This document shows, piece by piece, positions 1 to 8,523 of a DNA stretch of 64,000 bases. Each line of letters begins with the position of its first letter. Within the stretch, counting starts at the first letter, position 1. The DNA is from Streptomyces bottropensis ATCC 25435. Lineage in GTDB: Bacteria > Actinomycetota > Actinomycetes > Streptomycetales > Streptomycetaceae. The notes under the pieces are model-generated. The model worked only from the letters and a program-made list of their open reading frames with translations. It did no database searches and had not been told where the DNA came from. The stretch lies in NCBI RefSeq assembly GCF_000383595.1, contig NZ_KB911581.1:4372496-4436495 (forward strand), in the 5' to 3' direction. The position numbers and the translations under genes were made by a program.

Positions 1-842
1 CCGCCGTCGAGTTGCCAGGCGAAGGTGGAACCGGGCGTCTGCAGGGAGCGCGGGTCGCGGGGATCGGGCCCGGCCAGCACCGACAGGGCCAGGGCGACGT
101 CCGCCACGGTCCGGGCCATCGGCCCCTTCACCGACAACTGGCCCCACGGTGCCTTGTCCGGCCAGGACGGCACCCGGCCCGGCGACGGACGCAGCCCGAC
201 GACGTTGTTGAAGGAGGCGGGGTTGCGCAGCGAACCACCGGTGTCGCTGCCGTCGGCGAGGGGCTGCATCCCGCACGCCAGGGCGGCGCCCGCCCCGCCG
301 CTGCTGCCGCCCGCGCTGCGGGAGAGGTCGTAGGGGTTGCGGGTGGCCCCGAACACGGGGTTGACGGTGTGCGAACCCAGGCCCAGTTCGGGGACGTTGG
401 TCTTGCCGAGCGTGATCGCCCCCGCCTTCCGCAGCCGCTCGACGACCAAGTGGTCGCGGTCCGGCACCCGGTCGGCGAAGATCGGTGAACCCGACGTCGT
501 CCGGATGCCGGCGGTGTCGTGCAGGTCCTTGTGTGCGACGGGCAGCCCGTGCAGCGGGCCGACCCGCTCCCCGGCGGCCATCCGGTCGTCCGCCTCGGCC
601 GCCCGCTCCAGCGCCCGCTCCGCCACCAGCGTCACGATCGCGTTCACCGCCGGATTGACCGTCTCGATCCGTTCCAGATGTGCCGTCATCACCTCCCGCG
701 CGGACAGCTCGCGGCGTGCCAGCGCGACGGAGATTTCGTACGCGGTCCGGAAGCACAGGTCGTCCGTCTCGTCCGCGTCGCCCGTGGGGTTCACGGGGTA
801 CTGCGTGGGGTGGTCGACGAGCTGGTTCACGAGGTGGTTCAC
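1..842 (-). CDS. Amidase (amidase-signature family), 3' end outside window
   Basis: Hydrolyses a carboxylic amide through the Ser-cisSer-Lys triad of the amidase-signature family; the physiological substrate is not predictable. Read from the GTG at 842, residues include Lys105 in VAHKDLHD, the glycine/serine loop GGSSGGAGAA with Ser180, and Ser204 in DTGGSLRNPA, so all three catalytic positions are present. About 280 codons lie in the window; the family is usually 450-500 residues, so the C-terminal part is cut off by the window edge. The GTG overlaps the TGA of the upstream transporter by four bases (GTGA), with GGGAGG just upstream, which implies translational coupling. The transporter may import the amide or a cofactor for it; that is inference. 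Confidence 0.93.
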   Translation of the reverse strand, partial: MNHLVNQLVDHPTQYPVNPTGDADETDDLCFRTAYEISVALARRELSAREVMTAHLERIETVNPAVNAIVTLVAERALERAAEADDRMAAGERVGPLHGLPVAHKDLHDTAGIRTTSGSPIFADRVPDRDHLVVERLRKAGAITLGKTNVPELGLGSHTVNPVFGATRNPYDLSRSAGGSSGGAGAALACGMQPLADGSDTGGSLRNPASFNNVVGLRPSPGRVPSWPDKAPWGQLSVKGPMARTVADVALALSVLAGPDPRDPRSLQTPGSTFAWQLDG

Positions 843-2176
843 GCCCCTCCCAGGGAGTCCTTGAGCTGGACGGCCGCGAGCACCCCGAAGAGCACGAAGG
901 ACCCGCCCAGCAGTACGTTCGAGGTGATCGGGTTGCGCAGCGCCGGCTCCACGCGGCGGCGGTTGAGCAGCACCAGCAGCGCGCCCGCGAGCAGCGGCAG
1001 GATCAGCGAGCCGACGGCGGCGTAGGTGAGCACCAGGGACACCGGTCGGCCCAGGAAGGTGACGGCGACCGCGGCGAGGGCGCAGTAGAGGAGGAAGGCA
1101 CGGAACGGGCGGCCGTTCTGCGCGATGTGGGGTTCCGCCTCGGCGTCCGGGATGCCGCGCACCGCGCGCAGCGAGTCGGCGAGCAGGTAGCACAGGCCGT
1201 TGAAGCCGCCGACGAGCGCGCTCAGGGTCACCAGGAAGAACGTCCCCAGGAACAGCACCCGTGCCACCGACCCCAGATCGGCGCCGAGCGGGTCGGCGAG
1301 CGCGGCGAGACCGTCGCTGCCGGTGATGCTCTGGCCCGTCCCGTACAGCAGGCCCGTGCCCACCACCGTCGTGCACAGCACGAACAGCAGCGTCACGCCG
1401 TAGCTCAGGGCCGAGTCCGCCCGCACGAGCCGCAACCGGCTCCGGTCCGCCCAGCCCTTCTCGCGCACCCAGTAGCTGTACGAGGCGATCCCGGCCGTCC
1501 CGCCCACCCCGCCGACCAGCGCCAGCACCGTGACGACGTCACCCTCCGGCAGCCTCGGGCGCAGGGTGCCGAGCAGGCCGGGCAGGTCGTCGGCGGTGGC
1601 GAGCGTGGCCACCGCGAGGACGGCCATGCCGAGGAACTTGGCGAGCATGAAGACGCTCATCACCCGTTCGAACACCGTGTACCGCCCGGCGTACACGATC
1701 GCGGCCGCCGCCAGCGCGATCGTCACGCCGACGGGCCTGACCGGCAGTACGGGGAACAGCGTGGACAGCGCCAGGGACGCCACCGAGCTGAGCGCGGCCC
1801 CGTAGAGCAGGCCGATCACCAGGACGAACAGCAGGAACGCCGCCGGGAGCCAGCGGGCGGCCGACCTCAGGCTCCCGATCACCGTCTGCCCGGTCGCCAG
1901 ATACAGCCGGCCCACCGCCTCGGTGAGCGCGTACTTCAGCACGACACCGATGACGATGGCCCACATCAGCGCCATCCCGTACCCGGCGGCGCCGGCGAGC
2001 GAGGTCACCATGTCGCCCGCGCCCACACTGGCGGCCGCCAGCACCAGGCCGGGTCCGAGGAGCGTCCACCGGCCGCGCCCGGTGCCGGCGGGCGGCGTCG
2101 GCACCGGCGCCGACGCGGTGGGGTCGGCGGCCGGGGAACGTGGGGGGCTGCCGGGAGTCGCGGTCACGTCGACCAT
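839..2176 (-). CDS. Nramp/SLC11-like membrane transporter lacking the usual metal-binding motifs
   Basis: About 445 residues with some eleven hydrophobic segments and the general Nramp layout. The first membrane segment reads GAGDMVTS where classical Mn/Fe Nramp proteins have DPGNxxT, and the TM6 region reads ASYSYWVREKG where they have the MPHN motif. The residues that bind transition metals are therefore absent and another substrate is likely. The Bacillus subtilis Nramp-like YcsG, encoded beside the 5-oxoprolinase genes, is a precedent for Nramp proteins linked to amide hydrolysis (recalled, not checked). ATG at 2176 has GGAG directly against it; an in-frame GTG at 2197 lies inside a tandem repeat and is the alternative start. 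Its stop overlaps the amidase start. The Lrp-type regulator at 2446 is divergent. Confidence 0.85.
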   Translation of the reverse strand: MVDVTATPGSPPRSPAADPTASAPVPTPPAGTGRGRWTLLGPGLVLAAASVGAGDMVTSLAGAAGYGMALMWAIVIGVVLKYALTEAVGRLYLATGQTVIGSLRSAARWLPAAFLLFVLVIGLLYGAALSSVASLALSTLFPVLPVRPVGVTIALAAAAIVYAGRYTVFERVMSVFMLAKFLGMAVLAVATLATADDLPGLLGTLRPRLPEGDVVTVLALVGGVGGTAGIASYSYWVREKGWADRSRLRLVRADSALSYGVTLLFVLCTTVVGTGLLYGTGQSITGSDGLAALADPLGADLGSVARVLFLGTFFLVTLSALVGGFNGLCYLLADSLRAVRGIPDAEAEPHIAQNGRPFRAFLLYCALAAVAVTFLGRPVSLVLTYAAVGSLILPLLAGALLVLLNRRRVEPALRNPITSNVLLGGSFVLFGVLAAVQLKDSLGGA

Positions 2177-2190
2177 CTCCGTACGTCGGG

Positions 2191-2248
2191 GAGTCACGGG
2201 AGTCGGGAGTCACGGGAGTGGAGAGTCACGGGAGTCGGGAGTCATGGG
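2191..2248. repeat. 16-bp tandem repeat, about 3.6 copies
   Basis: Units GAGTCACGGGAGTCGG (2191-2206), GAGTCACGGGAGTGGA (2207-2222), GAGTCACGGGAGTCGG (2223-2238) and a partial GAGTCATGGG (2239-2248). The array sits between the Nramp-like gene and the divergent Lrp regulator, so it may carry repeated operator half-sites or simply be an unstable tract. Confidence 0.9.
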
Positions 2249-2278
2249 CTCGTGCGGGCCGAGGGGGGCGGAAGCCGA

Positions 2279-2303
2279 GGGGGAGGGGGAGGGGGACGGT
2301 GGG
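2279..2303 (+). other. Potential G-quadruplex motif
   Basis: Four G tracts of 5, 5, 5 and 3 bases (2279-2283, 2285-2289, 2291-2295, 2301-2303) are separated by loops of 1, 1 and 5 bases, fitting the usual G3+N1-7 pattern. It lies in the divergent promoter region upstream of the Lrp gene. Confidence 0.6.
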
Positions 2304-2445
2304 CCGAGGGCAGGGTGGGCGCGCCCGCACGGCGGGGAGACCGTGCGGGACCGCGCGATTCCACTTCACGGCAGGCTGGGCCACGGCGACGGAACAGAAC
2401 AAGAACCCCTGCGGAGTTGACGGAATCCGCCATAGGCTGGGGCCG

Positions 2446-3447
2446 ATGGACGCACCGCAGACCGGCCCGGTGACGGATTCGCTGGACCGGCGCATCATCA
2501 GCGCGCTGCAGATCGACGGCAGGGCCGCCTGGCACCGCATCGCGGCGGCCCTCGGCGAGCCCGAACGCACTGTCGTCCGCCGGGGCACCCGGCTGCTGGA
2601 GACCGGTCTGGTGCGGATCGGGGCGATGGCGATGCGTGGCCGCAGCGTGGTCGTCGACATCCGCTGCGCCCCCGGCCGGGCCCGGGTCATCGCCACCGCG
2701 CTGGCCCGTCGGCCCGACTGTGTCTTCGCCCATGTTCTCACCGGCACCCCGGACTGCCTCGCGGAGCTGCGCGGGCCCCGCGAACGGCTGGCCGGCCTGG
2801 TGCTGGACGAACTCGCCGGGCTGCCGGGCGTGGTGGAGACCCGCACCCTTCCGGTGCTGCGCCACGTCCGCACGATCCGGGAGTGGCACGCGGGCCTGCT
2901 CACCGAGGACGAGATGGCCGCGCTCAGGTGCGAGGACCCCTCGGACGCCGCGTCGCCGGCGGCCGATCCGCTGCCGGCCGACGGGGTCCCGCCCGAACTC
3001 TCGCGCGCAGACCGGCTGTTGCTGCACGCCCTCGCCGAGGACGGGCGTCGCACGTACGACGAGCTCGCGCGCGTGGCCGGTGTGTCGGAGGCCACCGCGC
3101 GACGCCGCGTCGGCGCGTTGCGGCGGGAGGGGAGGGTGCGCGTGCGTGCCGTGATCGAACCGGCCGTGCTCGGACTGCCGGTCGAGGCGGTCCTCCGGGT
3201 CCGTACGCCCCCGGCCGAGGTGGACTCCGTGACGACAGCCCTCGCCGCGTCCGCCCACGTCCGCTACGCCAGCTTCGTCACCGGCGAACGCCAGCTCCTC
3301 GTCCTCACCGCGTTCCCCGACGAAGCCGCCCTCCACGACTTCGTCACCCGCTCCTCATGGCTCCACGAGGTGGCGTCGATCGACATCGCCCTCGTCCTCA
3401 CGACCCTGAAGCGGGGCGGAATGCTGGCGCCCTGGCTGCAGGACTGA
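2446..3447 (+). CDS. Lrp/AsnC-family transcriptional regulator with two DNA-binding halves
   Basis: A 333-residue regulator. The N-terminal Lrp-type helix-turn-helix (TDSLDRRIISALQIDG, about residues 10-60) is followed by a degenerate ligand-binding segment, then a second Lrp-type HTH beginning near LSRADRLLLHALAEDG (about residue 185) and a C-terminal AsnC/RAM-like domain. This is twice the length of a classical Lrp and matches the long two-HTH actinobacterial type. It is divergent from the transporter-amidase operon and is the obvious candidate to control it in response to an amino acid or amide. The sequence TAGGCT at 2433-2438 lies only 8 bases before the ATG and no Shine-Dalgarno is visible, so a leaderless transcript is possible, though I see no well-spaced -35. 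Confidence 0.9.
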   Translation: MDAPQTGPVTDSLDRRIISALQIDGRAAWHRIAAALGEPERTVVRRGTRLLETGLVRIGAMAMRGRSVVVDIRCAPGRARVIATALARRPDCVFAHVLTGTPDCLAELRGPRERLAGLVLDELAGLPGVVETRTLPVLRHVRTIREWHAGLLTEDEMAALRCEDPSDAASPAADPLPADGVPPELSRADRLLLHALAEDGRRTYDELARVAGVSEATARRRVGALRREGRVRVRAVIEPAVLGLPVEAVLRVRTPPAEVDSVTTALAASAHVRYASFVTGERQLLVLTAFPDEAALHDFVTRSSWLHEVASIDIALVLTTLKRGGMLAPWLQD

Positions 3448-3562
3448 CGCAGCGTGTCGGCCGCCTGCCCAGCACGGCGCAGCGACTCCCTGCCACCCGA
3501 CCGGCCCGACCCCCGGCGGGCCCCAGCCTCAGGGCCTCGTCCTTCGGCCTCAGCGCCCGCAC

Positions 3563-4342
3563 TCACGCGATGACGACCCTCACCCCGGCCTCCTCGAACC
3601 GCCGGACCGTCTCCGGTGCCGCCGCCGTGTCCGTGACCAGCGTGTTCACCGACGCGGTCGCGCAGGTCCAGGCGAAGGCCCGGCGCCCCAGCTTGCTGGA
3701 GTCGGCCGCGACGACGACCCGTTCGGCACGCTCGCAGAGCAGCCGGTTGACGGCGGCCTCCGCCTCGTCGTGCGCGGCGGCACCGTGGACGGCGTCCAGG
3801 GCGACCACGCCGAGGACCGTCACGTCCAGGGTGATCCGGTCGAGCACACCGTCGGCGAGCGGGCCGACGAGTTCGTACGACTGGGCGCGGGCCACCCCGC
3901 CCGTCACCACGATCTTGAACTGCGGCCGCACGGCCAGCTCGCCCGCGATGTTGAGCGCGTTGGTGACGACGGTCAGCGCGGGCGCGCCGGACGACAGATC
4001 TCCCCGTGCGGCCAGGGCCCGAGCGACCTCGGTGGTGGTCGTGCCGCCGGTCAGGCCCACCGCCTCGCCGGAAGCGACAAGGCCCGCCACCGCCGCCGCG
4101 ATCCGCTGTTTCTCCGTGGCCCGACGCGCCGTCTTGTAGCGCAGCGGCAGCTCGTCCGAGACGCCGTGCACGACCGCTCCGCCCCGGGTGCGGAGCAGCA
4201 TCTGCTGCGCCGCGAGCCCGTCGAAGTCGCGCCGGATCGTCGCGGGGGACACGCCCAGCTCGCCGGCGGCCTCCTCGACGTCCAGCCGCCCCCGCTCGAC
4301 GAGCAGTTCGAGCAGCGTCCGCCGGCGGACGTCGCGGGACAT
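3563..4342 (-). CDS. DeoR-family sugar-phosphate-responsive regulator
   Basis: A 259-residue protein with a DeoR-type winged HTH at the N terminus (RRRTLLELLVERGRLDVEEA, GVSPATIRRDFDGL) and a C-terminal DeoRC sugar-phosphate sensor domain (GLTGGTTTTEVARAL, VVTNALNIAGEL, VVVAADSSKLGRRAF). Proteins of this family usually repress a neighbouring sugar operon until a phosphorylated intermediate binds. It is divergent from the isomerase and aldolase genes at 4453-6220, with 110 bp between, so control of that pair and of itself is likely. The ATG at 4342 is preceded by an AGGAGGAGA-type ribosome site. Confidence 0.94.
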   Translation of the reverse strand: MSRDVRRRTLLELLVERGRLDVEEAAGELGVSPATIRRDFDGLAAQQMLLRTRGGAVVHGVSDELPLRYKTARRATEKQRIAAAVAGLVASGEAVGLTGGTTTTEVARALAARGDLSSGAPALTVVTNALNIAGELAVRPQFKIVVTGGVARAQSYELVGPLADGVLDRITLDVTVLGVVALDAVHGAAAHDEAEAAVNRLLCERAERVVVAADSSKLGRRAFAWTCATASVNTLVTDTAAAPETVRRFEEAGVRVVIA

Positions 4343-4378
4343 GGGTCTCCTCCTGCTGGCCCTGTTGCCATGTCTTGC

Positions 4379-4406
4379 TTGAAGATGCTCGGAAGTCGAT
4401 TATATC
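4379..4406 (+). promoter_or_regulatory. Candidate promoter for the isomerase-aldolase operon
   Basis: TTGAAG (4379-4384), a 16-bp spacer, then TATATC (4401-4406), in an AT-rich island between the divergent DeoR and SIS genes. Start of transcription would fall near 4413, about 40 bp before the ATG. No clear inverted repeat for the DeoR protein is visible here. Confidence 0.4.
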
Positions 4407-4452
4407 GTGCAGGAACACGCATGAGCCGATGCCTTCTGGGGAGGGTGACCGC

Positions 4453-5334
4453 ATGACCCACGTCGAGGACGAGCTGAACAGCCAGCCCGAGTGCTGGGCC
4501 CGCGTCGCCGCCGAGGCGGTGGAACACGCCGGGGTCCTGTCGGCGCCCGGCGAGCGGGTGGCGATCGTCGGCTGCGGGACGTCGTACTTCATGGCCCAGG
4601 CCGCCGCCCGCCTGCGTGAGCGGGCCGGCCAGGGGGAGACGGACGCCTTCCCGGCCTCGGAGTTCCCCCGGGGGCGGACCTACGACCGCGTCGTGGCCCT
4701 CACCCGCTCCGGTACCACCACCGAGGTGCTGGACCTGCTGGGCGTGCTGCGGGGCCGTACCCGTACGACGGCGATCACCGCCGACCCGGCCACCCCGGTG
4801 ATGGCGGCCGCGGACGACGTCGTGGTCCTCGGCTTCGCCGACGAGAAGTCCGTCGTCCAGACCCGTTTCGCCACCACCGCCCTCACCCTCCTGCGCGCCC
4901 ACCTCGGCCTGCACCCCGAGGCGGCCGTCGCCGACGCGCTGGCGGCACCGCTGCCCGAAGGGCTCGTCGACGGCACCCAGTTCACCTTCCTCGGCCGGGG
5001 GTGGACCGTGGGCCTCGCGAACGAGGCCGCGCTGAAGATGCGTGAGGCCGCGCTGGCGTGGAGCGAGGCGTATCCGGCGATGGAGTACCGGCACGGCCCG
5101 ATCAGCGTCACCACGCGGTCCACGGCGACCTGGATGTTCGGCGAGGCGCCCGAGGGGCTCGCCGAACAGGTGCGGGCGACCGGTGGGACCTGGGTGCCGG
5201 GCGGGCTGGACCCGCTCGCCGAACTGGTCCGCGTCCAGCGGCTCGCCGTCGCCGTGGCAGCCGCCCGCGGCCTCGACCCCGACCGGCCGCGCCATCTCAC
5301 GCGCTCGGTGATCCTCGCCCCGAACGACCGCTGA
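4453..5334 (+). CDS. SIS-domain sugar isomerase/deaminase (AgaS/GlmS isomerase-like)
   Basis: A 293-residue protein with two SIS (phosphosugar-binding) halves: VAIVGCGTSYFMAQAAA near residues 36-52 and TFLGRGWTVGLANEAALKMREA near residues 178-199, the latter typical of the isomerase half of GlmS and of AgaS. It probably acts on an amino-sugar or ketose 6-phosphate in the cytoplasm. The ATG at 4453 follows GGGGAGGGTG with good spacing. The aldolase starts 13 bp after its stop behind an AGGAGG site, so the two form an operon under the divergent DeoR gene. The usual PfkB kinase partner of such clusters is not nearby. Confidence 0.88.
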   Translation: MTHVEDELNSQPECWARVAAEAVEHAGVLSAPGERVAIVGCGTSYFMAQAAARLRERAGQGETDAFPASEFPRGRTYDRVVALTRSGTTTEVLDLLGVLRGRTRTTAITADPATPVMAAADDVVVLGFADEKSVVQTRFATTALTLLRAHLGLHPEAAVADALAAPLPEGLVDGTQFTFLGRGWTVGLANEAALKMREAALAWSEAYPAMEYRHGPISVTTRSTATWMFGEAPEGLAEQVRATGGTWVPGGLDPLAELVRVQRLAVAVAAARGLDPDRPRHLTRSVILAPNDR

Positions 5335-5347
5335 AACAGGAGGAGTC

Positions 5348-6220
5348 GTGCCCCTCACGACGACCGGTGCACTGATCACCGGGGCCGCCGCCACGCACGT
5401 CGCGGTGGCCTCGTTCAACGTCATCACCCTGGAGCACGTCGAGGCGGTCGTCGCGGGAGCCGAGACCGCCGCCGCGCCCGTCGTCCTCCAGGTCAGCGAG
5501 AACGCGGTCGGGTTCCACGACGGCGACCTCCTCCCGCTGGCCCGCGCCGCGTCCGCCGTCGCCGAGCGGGCGGCCGTGCCCGTCGCGCTCCACCTCGACC
5601 ACGTCCGGAGCGAGGACCTGCTGCGCAGGGCGGCGGATGCCGGCTTCAGCTCCGTGATGTACGACGCGTCGCGCCTGCCCTACCTCGACAACCTGGCCGC
5701 GACCCACGCCGCCGTGCAGTGGGCGCACGGCCAAGGGCTGTGGATCGAGGCGGAGTTGGGGCAGGTGGGCGGCAAGAACGGTGCGGCGCCGCTCGACGCG
5801 CACGCACCCGGAGCCCGTACCGACCCCGACGAGGCGCGGGCCTTCGTGGCCGACTCGGGGGTGGACGCGCTCGCCGTCGCCATCGGCAGCTCGCACGCGA
5901 TGACCACCCGCACCGCGGCCCTCGACCACGTCCTCCTGCGACGGCTGGCCGGCGCCCTGGACGTCCCCCTCGTCCTGCACGGCTCCTCCGGCGTCCCCGA
6001 CGACGAACTGCGCCGGGCCGTCGCGGGAGGCATCGCCAAGGTCAACATCGGCACCGCGCTCAACATCGCCCTGACCGACGCGATCCGGGAGTACCTCGAC
6101 GCCCGCCCCGAGGTGGTGGACCCGCGCCCGTACCTCACCGCGGGCCGGGCGGCGATGGCGGACACGGTGGCCCGCCTCATCCGCGTCCTGCGCACGGAAG
6201 AGGCCGTCCCCTCCGCGTAG
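5348..6220 (+). CDS. Class II fructose/tagatose-bisphosphate aldolase-like protein
   Basis: A 290-residue class II (zinc) aldolase. Visible motifs are LHLDH (His82, Asp84, His85: zinc ligand and catalytic acid), EAELGQVGGKN, GSSHAM in place of the common GTSHG, and LHGSSGVPD followed by KVNIGTAL. These fit cleavage of a ketose bisphosphate to glycerone phosphate and an aldehyde (KbaY/GatY/FbaA group). The GTG at 5348 is preceded by AGGAGG. It is the second gene of the isomerase operon, so it likely serves the same sugar-degradation route; the sugar itself cannot be told from sequence. It could also accept non-phosphorylated or monophosphorylated substrates. Confidence 0.9.
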   Translation: MPLTTTGALITGAAATHVAVASFNVITLEHVEAVVAGAETAAAPVVLQVSENAVGFHDGDLLPLARAASAVAERAAVPVALHLDHVRSEDLLRRAADAGFSSVMYDASRLPYLDNLAATHAAVQWAHGQGLWIEAELGQVGGKNGAAPLDAHAPGARTDPDEARAFVADSGVDALAVAIGSSHAMTTRTAALDHVLLRRLAGALDVPLVLHGSSGVPDDELRRAVAGGIAKVNIGTALNIALTDAIREYLDARPEVVDPRPYLTAGRAAMADTVARLIRVLRTEEAVPSA

Positions 6221-6375
6221 CCGTGCCGCAAGCGCCCGGCGGCGAGCCCGCGGCGCCGGTACGGGTGCCTCCGGAGTGCCCGCACGTGTCCGTTCCGCAG
6301 GGGAATGCGACCGTCCCGCGAAGTGTGGTGGCCCGGGGCCCCGAATGTGACGCCCGTCACTGGTATTTTCCGGTC

Positions 6376-7173
6376 ATGCGGGAGACGGAGATCCACCTCG
6401 GTGAGCCGCCGGTCGTCGCCCTCATCGGTGTCGGCGTGCACGGCGTCGCGAGCCGCACGGACGTGTTCCGGCTGCCGGAGCTGTGGCAGCTGCACCTCTA
6501 CCAGTACGAGGGGGAACTGGCCGTCGACGGCACGGTCCACACCATCCGCCCCGGCCGGGTCAGCCTCGTACCGCCCGGCACCACGGTCCGCTACCGCTAC
6601 GGGGGCCGCTCCGAGCACCTCTTCGCCCATCTGCGCATCACCCCCGCCGGACCGCCCCGCACGGTGTCGGTCGTGCAGGACGCCGGACCCGAACTCCCGG
6701 CGCTCACCGGCCTGTTGCTACGGGCGGTGGCCGCGGCCCCGAGCGAGCCGGACCGTGCCCGGGCCGAGATCTGGACCGCCCTGTGGCGCGTCGCCACACT
6801 GACCCCGCCCGCCGCGCCGGGCCCCGGCCCGCACCCGGCGGTCACCGCCGCCATCGCCCACATCGAGGCCCACCTGGCCGCGCCGCTCACCATCCCGGAG
6901 GTGGCCCGCGCGGCCGGGGTCTCCCACAACCACCTGACCCGCCTCTTCCGCGCCGAGACCGGCGGCACGGTCGTCGCCTACATCCGCCGCCGCAGACTCG
7001 AACGCGCCCACCATCTGCTGCGCGCCACGACCCTCTCCATCCCCGCCGTGGCCGCCTCCGTCGGCATCCCCGACCTCCAGGCTTTCAACAAGGCGTGCCG
7101 CCGGGAGCTGGGCGCCTCACCGCGCGCCCTGCGAGGAGCCCTTCCGCCGACAGAGGCCGCTAGCCCCGCCTGA
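6376..7173 (+). CDS. AraC-family transcriptional regulator
   Basis: A 265-residue protein with an N-terminal cupin-like sensor (about residues 15-100, with RPGRVSLVPPGTTVRYRY) and a C-terminal double HTH of AraC type (IPEVARAAGVSHNHLTRLFR and the second helix pair around IPAVAASVGIPDLQAFNKAC). It stands 155 bp downstream of the aldolase on the same strand but probably has its own promoter. The target is unknown; the adjacent sugar operon is one option. The 3' end overlaps the convergent rlmG gene by 14 bp, which leaves no room for a separate terminator between them. Confidence 0.9.
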   Translation: MRETEIHLGEPPVVALIGVGVHGVASRTDVFRLPELWQLHLYQYEGELAVDGTVHTIRPGRVSLVPPGTTVRYRYGGRSEHLFAHLRITPAGPPRTVSVVQDAGPELPALTGLLLRAVAAAPSEPDRARAEIWTALWRVATLTPPAAPGPGPHPAVTAAIAHIEAHLAAPLTIPEVARAAGVSHNHLTRLFRAETGGTVVAYIRRRRLERAHHLLRATTLSIPAVAASVGIPDLQAFNKACRRELGASPRALRGALPPTEAASPA

Positions 7174-8320
7174 CCGCCTTCAGCACCACGAACTTGGCGT
7201 CAGCGGCGACGACTTCACTGTTGCCGAAGATCCGCCGCAGCGTCACGTGGTAGCCCAGGTGACGGTTGCCGACCACCCACAGCTCACCGCCCGGCCGCAG
7301 CGCCCGCCGCGCCCCGGCGAACATCCGCCGGGCCGTGGCGTCGGTCGTCGCCTGGTGGGAGTGGAACGGCGGGTTGTTGAGAACGAGATCGACGCTTCCC
7401 GGTGGGAACTCCTCCAGCCCGTCGCCGACCAGGAACTCGGCCGCGTCGTCCGCGCCGGGCCGGTTCGCACGGTACGTCGCCTCCGCCGAGGCCACCGCCT
7501 GGTACGACTCGTCCACGAACACCACCTCGGCGCCCGGCTCGGCCAGCGCGACCGCCGTGCCGACCACCCCGTTGCCGCACCCCAGGTCCACGACCCGGCC
7601 GCCGCCGGGGTCCTTCGGCAGGTGGCGCAGGAAGAACCGGGTGCCGATGTCGAGCCGGTCGGCGCAGAACACACCCGCGTGGTTGACGACCGGACGCCCG
7701 GCCAACACACCTACGTCGTCCGGCAGTCGATAGGTGTACGGCCACGGATCGCCGCCCCGAGCCGAGAGCACGCCCGTGTCCGGGGTGCAGAAGATCAGCC
7801 GCGCCTTCTGCCGGGCCAGCGAGGTGCGGGTGGGGCCGAGGACCCGCTCGAAGAGGCGGAGCGTGGAGGTGTGGATCTCCTTGACCATCCCGGCGCCGAT
7901 CACGACCGTGCCCTCGTGCACGGCGGGCGCCAGCCGGTGCAGCTGGTCCTCCAGGAGCGCGAGGCTCTTGGGGACCCGGACGAGCAGGACGTCGACGCGG
8001 TCCGGAGGCGTGTCCCGGGTGGTGAGCAGCCGCACGGCGTCCGTCCCGACGCCGGCGCGCTCCAGATTCGCCCGCGTCGCCTCCCGGCTCAGGTACGAGT
8101 CGGTGATCTGCGTCGGCCCGTACCGGCCCAGCGCCGTGGTCAGCGCACCCCAACGGTCCCCGACGACCACGACCGCCCCGTCCAGCGGCGTCCCGCTCTC
8201 CGCGAGATGGCGCAGCAGATACGCGTCGGACGCGTCCCAGGCGCGCAGCGGCTCCCGGGGGTCCTCGGGAAAACGGGTCAGGGTGTACTCGCCCCAGGGC
8301 GCGGTCATACGGTCGCTCAT
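7160..8320 (-). CDS. rlmG: 23S rRNA (guanine-N2)-methyltransferase RlmG-like
   Basis: A 386-residue protein with the two-domain layout of RlmG/RsmC: a degenerate N-terminal Rossmann half and an active C-terminal SAM-dependent half with motif I VVDLGCGNGVVG (about residue 243) and motif IV LNNPPFH, the signature of N2-guanine methylation. The length matches E. coli RlmG (about 378 residues), which modifies G1835 of 23S rRNA; RsmC, which acts on 16S rRNA, is the alternative. It is convergent with the AraC gene. The ATG at 8320 (MSDRM) is used; a second ATG lies four codons in. Confidence 0.85.
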   Translation of the reverse strand: MSDRMTAPWGEYTLTRFPEDPREPLRAWDASDAYLLRHLAESGTPLDGAVVVVGDRWGALTTALGRYGPTQITDSYLSREATRANLERAGVGTDAVRLLTTRDTPPDRVDVLLVRVPKSLALLEDQLHRLAPAVHEGTVVIGAGMVKEIHTSTLRLFERVLGPTRTSLARQKARLIFCTPDTGVLSARGGDPWPYTYRLPDDVGVLAGRPVVNHAGVFCADRLDIGTRFFLRHLPKDPGGGRVVDLGCGNGVVGTAVALAEPGAEVVFVDESYQAVASAEATYRANRPGADDAAEFLVGDGLEEFPPGSVDLVLNNPPFHSHQATTDATARRMFAGARRALRPGGELWVVGNRHLGYHVTLRRIFGNSEVVAADAKFVVLKAVRRG

Positions 8321-8486
8321 CGTGCGCCCAGGCTAACCGAGCCGCAGCTCGCGCCTCTTCCCCGAGCGGCCGCGCGGGACGGCGACCCCCGCCCTGAGAC
8401 GGTGACCTCGCCACTCGGACCCTCATCCGGCCGACGGTGGCTGTGGGCTTGTGAGCCCCACCCGAAATCACCCGCGAAATCCCTGG

Positions 8487-8514
8487 TGGACAGGATCGCC
8501 ACGCCTGTTACTCT
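8487..8514 (+). promoter_or_regulatory. Candidate promoter of the repeat-containing membrane protein gene
   Basis: TGGACA (8487-8492), a 16-bp spacer and TACTCT (8509-8514) resemble an HrdB-type promoter. The start point would fall near 8521, directly beside the palindrome at 8524-8545. Confidence 0.4.
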
Positions 8515-8523
8515 TCGGCGTCT

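Noticed and set aside
2191..2248. CRISPR-like or iteron-like origin
   Set aside because: No spacers, no replication gene nearby, and the array is in an ordinary divergent promoter.
680..2473. 597-codon open frame on the plus strand
   Set aside because: Antisense to the Nramp-like gene and rich in Arg/Gly/Gln; no ribosome site and no domain.
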